Positions 1 to 7,665 of a stretch of DNA of 13,866 nucleotides are shown here, piece by piece. Made by a program: the position numbers and the translations under genes. A model generated the notes under the pieces. It was not told where the DNA came from. It did no database searches and saw only the letters and a list, made by a program, of their open reading frames with translations. The first letter of the stretch is position 1. The number at the start of each line of letters is the position of its first letter. This DNA comes from Dictyocoela muelleri. Its lineage: Eukaryota; Microsporidia. The stretch is from the NCBI GenBank assembly GCA_016256075.1, contig SDVU01000402.1:1-13866 (forward strand), read 5' to 3'.

Positions 1-163
1 TATTCGAGCTTCTCATGACTTACTACTATGGGTGGCATATTTTTTTACCCGTGTAACTCCATAGTTTTTATAAAAACGGGGGACCCGTTTTTATAAAAAC
101 TATGGAGTTACACGGGTAAAAAAATATGCCACCCATAGTAGTAAGTCATGAGAAGCTCAAATA
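1..163. repeat. Near-perfect long inverted repeat (hairpin palindrome)
   Basis: Bases 6-80 and 84-158 are exact reverse complements (75 bp each) around a 3-base centre (gga). The pairing continues to bases 1 and 163 with one mismatch (5/159), so the repeat probably runs past the window edge. It contains no coding sequence. As DNA or RNA it could fold into a stem of at least 75 bp. It may be a MITE or snapback element, a replication-induced inverted duplication, or a fold-back artefact of library amplification or assembly. The sequence alone cannot tell these apart. Confidence 0.95.
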
Positions 164-832
164 TGCTTTCACTTTTTTCTAAGCTAACTTCTATGTATGT
201 CTACTGGTGTCCTGGTTGAAGACCTAGTACCGAGAGCTTTAATAATAAATATAAAAATTTTATAAAACAGCAAAAGAGATGTAGAGAAGAAGACAGAGAA
301 AAATTGATCAGCTTTTTTCTTTTTTAGATTTTTTAAAAAACGAAACATTTGCTAAGATTTTGGAATTGATTGTAATATAATTTCTTTATTTTCTTATCGT
401 ATTATTTTTAAATATAAAATTAAATCATATGATGTTATTTTACCTTTAATAAAAAATATGAATTATTTTTAAGTTAATAGTTCCTAAATGCAAATCATTA
501 GATTTTTTTTAATTTTACGGAGGGGGAAGATCAAAATTATCTAATTACTGGGGGAAATATCGACATGATCAAAGAGTGTTAATCACTGAGATATCTGGCT
601 ATAAAGGTTTTATAAAAAAATAACATTAGATAAAATAAAGATAATTAACTCGAATGAAAACCAATATTTTATCTCAAAATATTCAAATACTCTTCAGTTT
701 GATAATGTTTAAAATTCTTAAATATTGTTATAATTTGGTTATTCTAACTTTTATTACTCCTTATCATCCCATGTTTCAATTTTTTTGTCGTGATATTTGT
801 TTTTATTCACTCAGAATTAAGTATATCGGCAC
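164..832. other. AT-rich non-coding spacer
   Basis: No convincing gene lies between the hairpin and the MULE. A 68-codon reading frame on the plus strand (654-860) ends inside the MULE terminal repeat and has no recognisable features. The stretch 190-240 is less AT-rich than its surroundings, but I could not match it to any RNA or element. Confidence 0.6.
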
Positions 833-900
833 GGGGTCAACTCGACTACAGGCGAGTTGACCCAACTCGTCTGATCAATTTATAAGAGTCAACTCACCCA
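833..900 (+). repeat. MULE left terminal inverted repeat with internal palindrome
   Basis: It pairs imperfectly with 2367-2435 on the opposite strand. Within it, 836-861 is itself a palindrome: two 12-bp arms (gtcaactcgact and aggcgagttgac) around 2 bases with one mismatch. A further GTCAACTC copy lies at 889-896. Repeated GTCAACTCG words may be transposase binding sites, which is an inference. Confidence 0.8.
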
Positions 901-1009
901 AATTTACATTATATGGAATGTAAAAATAAAAAAATAAATATTTTTTTTAAAACAACTAGTTATATTTAATAAATACAATAAATTACTTAAATTAATTCCA
1001 ATTTCCAAT

Positions 1010-2364
1010 TCAAAAGACATCTAATGCAACAAAAACCCCGTCATCCAAAAACATCTCATAATTATCAATTACCATACATAATTTCAATTCCTTACATTCA
1101 TGACTATCAAAGATATTTAAATTAATACCCTTTACTGATTGAATTAGCTTATATCTTACAGATTCTTTTTCCTGCTGTAATGATAAAAGAAGTCTACAAA
1201 TATTTGGATGTGCAATTCCAGTCCTGCGGTTAATACTACTATGCCATGATTCTACTGCATTTGTTGTTCTTGGTTGTGTGTTCAGAACACGATAAAAACA
1301 TGGCCAGAATTTTATAGGATAAGATCCATCACAAATGTCATTTCCTATGTAAAATTTTTCTAAATATATAAAAAAATTACTAAGGGGCGAATATAATAAG
1401 AAATCGTTTGCAATACTCAATATTTTTTTAAACTGAATTTTAACTTGATCTATGGGATAAAAGGGCAATGTTAAAATTTTACGGATAAAATTTCTAATAA
1501 TATTATTTTTTCTATAGTCTTGTACCAGTTTCATTTCTTTGACTTTCCTCCATATAATCTGAGAAAAATGAAAAATACAGGCTATAATTTTTGTATTGGA
1601 AAATATTAAAGTCAATGAATTAACCAAACTTTTTTCATAATCACATATTATTAATTCTGGTTGTATCATAATTTCATTCCTTATAATATTAAATATTTTT
1701 TTATATTCACATTCAGATTTACTATTCATCAAAAAAAAAGGAAATGATCTACCGAAAATATAGCCATGAATAGAAATAAGCTGCAAAAATTCCACAGGTA
1801 CTGATTTAAATGTACCATCAACTAGCCAGATCTTTGATTTTTTTAGATGCTCAAGTTGTAAATAAGACGCTATTATATATATCTATTTTTACCTAATATA
1901 CCTGAATCGAATCTTATGAATTTCTCGCCTTTTAAATTATTCTTTAGAATATCGGGTATTTCAGAAATCATCGGCTCTGATCGTAATAATTCTTTCGATC
2001 TCTGTCTTGTAATATTCTTATAAATTATCTTTTCCCTTGGCAATTCACTTATTTCAATATCTGAACATTTAGATGTGACGCCCATAATAATATCTCTAGA
2101 CATTTCAACTGTTAACCATACCATTTCCTTAATCTTATGCATATTAATAGCCTTTCTCGCCTTACTAAGATCACAATGATGATTATGTTCTCGAATAATC
2201 TTGAAGGTTTTATCCAGATAAGATTCAACGCGACCACAACATGTTCGTTTTTGGCATCTCCATACAATTTTATTCTGCAATTCTTCTATTTTATTGTACA
2301 TATAATTATTATGTATCAATATATCATTATTTCGCTGACTTTTTATAAACATAAATTCATTCAT
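1010..2364 (-). pseudogene. MULE transposase with FLYWCH-like zinc finger, one frameshift
   Basis: The first part runs from the ATG at 2364 to a stop at 1873-1875. Around residues 24-63 it has a FLYWCH/WRKY-GCM1-like zinc finger (W35, C37, C42/C43, R45, H60, H62/H63). The second part is in a different frame and ends with TGA at 1010-1012. It carries the MULE core: DGTF-x-x-VP with the first Asp at 1817-1819, CDYE with the second Asp at 1640-1642, an A-C-I-F-H-F-x-Q motif just after it, and NAVESWHSSINR with the presumed catalytic Glu at 1250-1252. The frames meet at an AT-dinucleotide run (about 1872-1886), where a 2-base slip would explain the break. The second frame can be read back to about 1884, so its first ATG-like codon near 1795 is not a real start. 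Together the parts cover about 450 residues, near full length. The break could also be a sequencing error in the repeat. Confidence 0.85.
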
Positions 2365-2366
2365 AA

Positions 2367-2435
2367 GGGCGAGTTGGGACAAAATTATTTTAAGACGAGT
2401 TTGAGGTCAACTCGCCTACAGGCGAGTTGACTCCC
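2367..2435 (-). repeat. MULE right terminal inverted repeat with internal palindrome
   Basis: Read on the minus strand, it matches the left end over about 70 bp. The inner palindrome (2406-2431) is perfect here: gtcaactcgcct and its complement aggcgagttgac around 2 bases. The transposase ATG lies at 2362-2364, directly inside the inner edge of this repeat, so the repeat probably also carries the transposase promoter, as is usual for compact MULEs. Confidence 0.8.
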
Positions 2436-2687
2436 AACGCCAGTTTAAAAATAAAATTGACGTTGAAAAGATGGTCCGGGAAATTAAATGGATGAAGATA
2501 AAAATATAATTTGAGTAAAAAAATATGGTTTATCATCTAGTATTGATATAAAATCAGTAAATCTTAGAATATTTGGCAATATTTATAATAATACTAAATA
2601 ATTTTAGGCGAATGCGGGTTAAGGACGGTTTTGAAATTAGCAGAAGGTTTTTAAATAAAATTAAAATAAATAAAAAAATGTGTTTTT

Positions 2688-2798
2688 CATTATTATAGTA
2701 CTCTCATTGCATTATTATAGCCCTCTCTATGCATTATTATAGTTCTCTCGATGCAATTTTATATTCCTCTCGATGTAATTTTATATTCTTATTAGAGG
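2688..2798. repeat. Tandem ~21-bp repeats, left arm of foldback
   Basis: About five degenerate copies of a unit like CATTATTATAGTCCTCTCGATG. It is the reverse complement of the unit in the right arm. The copies nearer the centre drift to an AATTTTATATTCCTCTCGATG form. Confidence 0.75.
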
Positions 2799-3329
2799 AG
2801 TTTAAAAAGTTATAGACTTGTTTTTCACGCTATAGACTCATTTCTTTCAAAGTTATTTATAGAGGTATAGATACATTCTGTTATAATTATAGATGGTCCG
2901 CGAAAAATCGCCTCGAATTATTAATTTTTATACCCTATTTTTCCGACTTTTTTGACGCTTATTTTTCAACTCTTATTTTTCGGCCTTATTTTTAGCCCTT
3001 TTTTCACACTCCCATTTTTTAACAAAGGTTAAAAAACGGGTTAAATAGGTGTTAAAAAATGAGGGTTAATAAAATGATGGTGAAAAAATCAGGGTTTTAA
3101 AATTAATGGTTCAAAAAAGGGTTAGAAAATATGTATTAAAAATATGGGTTAAAAAGGAGGTCTAAAAAATATGGGTTAAAATAGGGCAGAAAAATTTATT
3201 TTTAAAGACGTTTTTCGCAGATCATTTATAATTTTGGCAAAATTTGTCAGAAACTCTATAAATAACTTTGAAATAAAAGGAACTAAAAGTTTATAAAAAA
3301 TGATCTAGACTTTTTAAACTCACGTAATT

Positions 3330-3535
3330 GGACTATAATAATACAACGAAGGGGTTATAATAATGCAACAAAGGGGCTATAATAATGCAAAGAAAGGACT
3401 ATAATAATGCGGCGAAGGGACTATAATAATGCAACGAGTGACTATAATAATGCGACGAGTGGACTATATACATCGAGAAGACTATAATAATGCATCGAGA
3501 GGACTAAATAATGCAATGAGAGTATTATAATAATG
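3330..3535. repeat. Tandem ~21-bp repeats, right arm of foldback
   Basis: About ten degenerate copies of GGACTATAATAATGCAACGA, roughly twice the number in the left arm. The two arms have therefore expanded or contracted independently since the inverted repeat formed. Confidence 0.8.
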
Positions 3536-3631
3536 AAAAACACTGTATTTTTTATTTATTTTAATTTTATTTCAAAAATTGTCCTCTAATCTCAAAACCG
3601 TCATATAATTCTCATTCGCCCATTTTTCCCT

Positions 3632-3879
3632 ATTAGAAAGCATTGTTGAGAGCTCATCGAAAACTGATTCTAAAAAACTTTATAAAATAAATATCACAAT
3701 CTTAATTAACATATCATATATAAAAAAGGGATGTTGGAAAGATAAAATTTTTCGGATAAAAGATTTTTAATATTTCAACATTTTTTTAGATATATTATTT
3801 CTTAATAAAAACCGTCATGTTTTTTTATTAAAGTTCTTTTATAATCAGTTTCCGATGACCTCCTAAAATGCTTCATAAT
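3632..3879. repeat. MITE-like inverted repeat, about 250 bp
   Basis: The outer arms pair as attagaaagcatt (3632-3644) with aatgcttcataat (3867-3879). The pairing continues inward through gagctcatcgaaaactgatt and its partner aatcagtttccgatgacctc, then a TAAAA-AACTTTA stretch. A weaker inner pairing involves TGTTGGAAAGATAAAA and its partner near 3770-3782. No coding sequence. Only 11 bases separate it from the end of the 1-kb foldback. Confidence 0.65.
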
Positions 3880-4000
3880 TTGAGATAGTATTCTGGTACA
3901 AGTACCGAATAAGTTAAAAATGATTAAATCGACAATTTATTTTAAAAAATATTTAAAAAATATTTTTAAACTTTATTTAAATCTCAAATAAATAGCAGAA

Positions 4001-4115
4001 TTTAATATTAACTTATTTAAAAAACCTTATTTAAAAAACCTTATTTAATATTAACTTATTTAAAAAACCTTATTTAAAAAACCTTATTTAAAAAATCTTA
4101 TTTAAAAAACCTTAA
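4001..4115. repeat. AT-rich tandem repeat, 14-bp unit with 43-bp superunit
   Basis: Copies of CTTATTTAAAAAAC follow one another with minor changes. A longer block starting TTTAATATTAACTTATT occurs at 4001 and again at 4044, giving a 43-bp higher-order period. It lies about 55 bases beyond the stop of the gene at 4169-5359, so it could fall in that gene's 3' untranslated or termination region. Confidence 0.8.
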
Positions 4116-4168
4116 TTTTATGATTATACTTTTTAATAAATATACTTACTTCAAAAATTAATTACCAT

Positions 4169-5359
4169 TTAATATGAAACTATTTCTTCTTCGGTAGTGT
4201 ATACTTTTTTCTTACATTTATTGTCACCTTCCTTGGAAATATTTTTCGATGAATTATAATACTTTTCATAATACTGTTTGGATTGATCAGTGTAATATTT
4301 TTGAATATCAGAATAATATTTTGATACCTTTTTATTGTATTCTGAATTATCAATATCATTATTTGTATTTCCGTTATAATAATAAGGACTAGAATATATT
4401 TTCTTATGTAAACTGGTATGGTCATGCAATCCTTTAACATATTGGTTTTTAATTTTTGACTCGCTTTCTGTAGTTGTTGTTGATTCCAAGTATTCAGGTT
4501 TAGTGAGATCTTTTCGATTGAGACGAATGTTGGTTTGATTAGAAATTATATTTGCTTTGATCACATTTTCTTTTTCCTTATTAATTTCTGCATTTTTTGA
4601 ACCTGAACCTGAACCTGAACTTGAACTTGAACCTGAACCTGAAATTGATTTTTCGTTATTTTTAACGAGTGCATCTTTTACCATTTTCTTTAGTTCATTA
4701 TTTTTGACAGATTTTGAATCGGAATCGCTGCTAGAACTGCTCTCCGATTCACTTTCACTTTTTGAAATACTTCTTTTTTTATCGTTATTTACTGAAATTG
4801 TACCAGACTTTGAACTATTTATATCAATAGTACCAGACTTAGAACCACTTAAATCAATACTGCCAGACTTAGAACTATTTATACCAATACTACCAGACTT
4901 AGAACCACTTATATCAATACTACCAGGCTTAGATCCTTCAACAGATCCACTTTTATCATTTTCTCCCTTTATAGTTCCACTTTTATCCTTTTCCCCACTT
5001 GAATTTAATTTACCTGATTTACAAATATCACAATCGCCTTCAAATTCAAATAATTGTGATTCTTTGGCCATACAAGGTTTGAGTATTATACCTTTAGCAG
5101 TTCGTTCCCAACACTTATTATTATCATTTTTAAGCTGATATTTACCATTCTTTTCAATAGGTAAATAGTATGTTGGCTTTCGTGTAAACCCTATTTTATC
5201 ATTATTAACTTTTATAAAGGTACCATTATTTGTTTTAAGGGCATACTTATCATTTTTAGGACCCTTTAATTCATAATCTGCCGATGAACCAAGTGTTAAA
5301 ATAGAGCCATTGTTTTTTATTTTCACTGAAAATATAAAGCTTAAATTTATAAACAACAT
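4169..5359 (-). CDS. Predicted secreted Ser/Tyr-rich protein with ricin-B-like N-terminal Cys module
   Basis: This encodes 396 residues with no recognised enzymatic domain. Residues 1-13 are a short hydrophobic signal-like segment. Residues 15-113 form a module shared with the two other genes here. It ends in a ricin-B/beta-trefoil-like strand pair: C83 and C96, then Q102-x-F-x-F-E-G-D-C110-x2-C113. Residues about 115-200 are a Ser/Gly/Lys region with ten-residue repeats of the K-S-G-[ST]-I type. Two Ser-rich runs follow (around 200-215 and 240-255), with alternating Ser-Gly. The last 80 residues are Tyr-rich (many YY pairs), which could suit cross-linking or stacking in a wall. The ATG is the first in frame and puts the hydrophobic segment at the very N-terminus. 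The role is probably structural and extracellular (spore wall or polar tube) and is inferred only from composition and the signal segment. Confidence 0.85.
   Translation of the reverse strand: MLFINLSFIFSVKIKNNGSILTLGSSADYELKGPKNDKYALKTNNGTFIKVNNDKIGFTRKPTYYLPIEKNGKYQLKNDNNKCWERTAKGIILKPCMAKESQLFEFEGDCDICKSGKLNSSGEKDKSGTIKGENDKSGSVEGSKPGSIDISGSKSGSIGINSSKSGSIDLSGSKSGTIDINSSKSGTISVNNDKKRSISKSESESESSSSSDSDSKSVKNNELKKMVKDALVKNNEKSISGSGSSSSSGSGSGSKNAEINKEKENVIKANIISNQTNIRLNRKDLTKPEYLESTTTTESESKIKNQYVKGLHDHTSLHKKIYSSPYYYNGNTNNDIDNSEYNKKVSKYYSDIQKYYTDQSKQYYEKYYNSSKNISKEGDNKCKKKVYTTEEEIVSY
4792..4932 (-). repeat. Coding 30-bp tandem repeats with 60-bp superunit
   Basis: Four full copies (4801-4830, 4831-4860, 4861-4890, 4891-4920) plus partial edges encode K-S-G-[ST]-I-x-[LIV]-x-[SG]-S decapeptides. 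Alternate units read N-S-S and S-G-S, so the real unit of duplication is probably 60 bp. More degenerate copies precede it in the protein. A separate hexamer run (GAACCT on the plus strand, 4600-4644) encodes Ser-Gly repeats. Confidence 0.9.
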
Positions 5360-5429
5360 GTATTTCTGGATAATTCCGATTTTTATACTTTTATCTGACG
5401 TTTAAAACAATCTGAAATAAATGATAAAG

Positions 5430-5444
5430 TTTTTTTTTGACATT
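5430..5444 (-). promoter_or_regulatory. Candidate upstream motif AATGTCA plus A-run
   Basis: On the minus strand this reads AATGTCAAAAAAAAA and ends 71 bases before the ATG at 5359. Similar words lie upstream of both related genes (10148-10161 and 10462-10476). In such AT-rich DNA the match could be chance. Confidence 0.3.
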
Positions 5445-6322
5445 TGCAACGATGGTCTTTTGATTAAAGGCTGGTTTTATTGGTGATAGGTATAAAAAAT
5501 TTGGACATTAAAAACAACAAAATTTATTGATCATAGTTTCTAAAATATAACATTTATAAAGTATAAAATAAAATAATCACTGTTTCTTATTTTATTTTAA
5601 ATTCATTAAACTTTCAAAATTTTAGATTTAAAAACTTTTTTCTTGAATTTCTTAATATAGTAAACGAAATAAAACAATATTTTGTGAAATAAAGTTTTAT
5701 TAAGTAAAATTCATATTTTCTATAAACTTAAAAATAGATTTTACCAAAATAATGACTTATTTTATAAATTTTATATTTTGTGACATCTTTATTCGTGATT
5801 TCCCAAAATCAATAATTCAAAAATCTATAATTCCCAAAAATAGTTCTAAGAATCTATAAATTGTCAATATAATATTACTTATTTGAATAAAAATAAATTT
5901 AATTCAAGCAAAAATCAAAAAGAAAATATAAAACTTATAAAAATGAATTAATATAATTAAAATTATTTTTTATAATAGTCAAAACTATTGCAAATTCAAC
6001 AACTGAATTTTCTATCAATATCATCTCTAAACCATAAATTAATAAAAATATTGATGTTCATATGAAAAATACCGACATAATATATATATTTTTTAATACA
6101 AATTGGTGTTTTTACTGTTGGGGGCTTGAATTCCGCCTTTCTCTCCAGTAAATAACTTATATAACTAGATAATTATATTTCCATGTAATTATCTCGGATT
6201 AATCTGAATACCGCCTATATGTTTGAAGCATATGATAGTCTAAAATCATCTATATGCATATAATACTCATAATATCTCTATTATACGCAACGAAAATTAA
6301 ATATTTTAAGAATTATACATTT

Positions 6323-6369
6323 CGGGAATTAGTGATATTCGGAATTAGTGATATTCGGAATTAGTGATT
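6323..6369. repeat. Three tandem copies of a 16-bp unit
   Basis: The unit CGGAATTAGTGATATT is repeated three times, the first with an extra G and the last ending in TTTT. It is a short local duplication with no sign of function. Confidence 0.85.
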
Positions 6370-7665
6370 TTGAAACATAACCATCTTTATAGATATAACT
6401 ATTTTTTCTTTTTGGTTATTAAACAAAAAAATCCTTATTTTTAAACTTACTACCAGTCAAAAAACATATTTGTTTACATTATTAATGTAAAATTTAAATA
6501 TAAAGGTTCGAATCCCGATTTGTCACTTTAATAAATACTTTGAATGACATTAAACGGTCAATAACTATAGAAATACGATATTAATATACAGTTTTTAATG
6601 TACTATTGTTGATTAAGACTCGGTCGAATATAAAACTCTCCTAAGTGAGGGTATGAGTGCGCCGACACATCTCGAAAAAATGTAGTATCTCTAAAAATTC
6701 ATGAAAAAGTTTCTTTACCTGTATTTTGCTGAGTCATTGATAAAAATAAAATCATGTATACAGCTGGGCGTCTAGGTAGCTAGTTCATGACGTATTATTG
6801 AAACACTAGGAACAAAAGTTCATAGAAAATACTTGGATAGAACTATCGGGGATGGAATTATAAATATTTTCAGCATGTAATATGAAACTATATTTCCAAT
6901 TTTTAACTCTCAAATATTTTTTAAATATAAAATATCCTTTTTATTTTTAAACCTGAAATATAATTTTTATAATTGACGTAACCACATTTGAAATATGTCT
7001 CTAGAAGACTGTTTTTAAATAAATGTAAATTAGGTTTAAATTTCTTATAACTGAATTTATTGAATCTTTTTATATTTGGAAATTTCATGGTTCTTGTAAA
7101 ATATTCATCTTATTTATACTTTTAATCAACCTTTACGTTTCATATTTCTAAAACTAAACCAATAGAATTCGGTACCAGCAAATAACTCAAACACTTAAAT
7201 TTATCAACCAATAAACTTATAATGTGGTTTACCACAATAATATCAATACTTTTTATTGTTAAATATAAATTTCAATTAAAATGTGTTATTATGGTAAAAA
7301 TTATAAATGAAATCTAAAAATAGTCATTATATTTAGGTTATAATCAATACAAAATAACACAAACTGATTTAATTGAATAAACAGCTTATAATGTTATAAA
7401 ATTTTTAATCGAAATACTTTTATAAATATCTCTAAATTCAAGTATTTTGTTTTCGATAATAAAATTATATTTGATTCCTGGAGTTTATAATAAAACAATA
7501 GTAATAGTAGAATTAAGGATTTTAGATGAATGTTTTATAGAGCTCATCAGACACTCGAATGTATATTTTACAATTAGTTTATTAAAAAAATACAGCTTTA
7601 CATGTACAGTAAATTATAATTTAAATCCTGAAAATTAACAAAAAAGTTTAATTACAAATAATTTA

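Larger units (their letters stand above)
833..2435 (-). mobile_element. Mutator-like (MULE) DNA transposon, about 1.6 kb
   Basis: Two terminal inverted repeats of about 70 bp (833-900 and 2367-2435) flank a single transposase reading frame on the minus strand that fills nearly all of the interior. Both ends begin with GGG(A/G)GTCAACTCG-like sequence. The ends may extend 5-6 bases further (828 and 2441), since a GGC is shared there. I found no matching 8-10 bp target-site duplication at either choice of boundary, so the flanks have diverged or the ends are misplaced. The transposase has one frameshift, so this copy is probably non-autonomous. Otherwise it looks full length and not very old. 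Confidence 0.85.
2607..3620. mobile_element. Non-coding foldback element, about 1 kb
   Basis: The whole segment is one long imperfect inverted repeat. The outer ends pair as GGCGAATG at 2607 with CATTCGCC ending at 3620, followed inward by a shared GACGGTTTTGA-ATTAG, a shared AATAAAATTAAAATAAATAAA, and a shared CTCTATAAATAACTTTGAAA-like block. The centre is near 3025 (cccattttttaac facing gttaaaaaacggg). The left arm is about 417 bp and the right about 594 bp. The difference is largely the number of short tandem repeats in each arm. No reading frame of note and no clear target-site duplication was seen. It resembles Foldback-type elements, whose long terminal repeats are built of subrepeats. 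It is probably mobilised by another element's transposase, but the family is unknown. Confidence 0.75.
5360..7665. other. Gene-free AT-rich spacer, 2.3 kb
   Basis: No supported gene on either strand. A 63-codon frame at 7447-7638 lacks an ATG start and any motif. Small structures are present: a perfect 12-bp hairpin stem at 5565-5576/5587-5598, a 9-bp stem at 6167-6175/6186-6194, an 8-bp stem at 6473-6480/6484-6491, and a 14-bp palindrome at 7223-7236. At 6505-6515 there is an exact tRNA-type B-box word (GGTTCGAATCC) without a foldable tRNA around it. The block 6600-6790 is less AT-rich than its surroundings but was not recognised. Confidence 0.6.

Noticed and set aside
654-860. 68-codon plus-strand reading frame
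   Set aside because: It ends inside the MULE terminal repeat, has no motif and shows only the base bias of its AT-rich setting.
2137-2430. 97-codon plus-strand reading frame opposite the transposase
   Set aside because: It is antisense to the zinc-finger part of the transposase, which has clear family motifs, and it ends in the terminal repeat.
819-2450. Target-site duplication of the MULE
   Set aside because: The 9-base flanks (tatcggcac and aacgccagt, or aagtatatc and agtttaaaa with extended ends) do not match.
3030-3185. Repeated GGGTTAAAAA-like words suggesting telomeric repeats
   Set aside because: The spacing is irregular, the words do not match a TTAGG-type telomere, and they pair with the opposite arm of the foldback element.
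4557-5138. 193-codon plus-strand reading frame rich in Glu-Pro and Leu
   Set aside because: It is the mirror image of the Ser-Gly and Lys-Ser-Gly repeats of the minus-strand gene. Repeats keep the antisense frame open.
6480-6535. Possible tRNA gene around GGTTCGAATCC
   Set aside because: The T stem has only two pairs on the plus strand and about three (one wobble) on the minus strand. No acceptor, D or anticodon arm could be placed.
7447-7638. 63-codon plus-strand reading frame
   Set aside because: It begins at TTG, has no ATG of its own near the start, no motif and no visible context.
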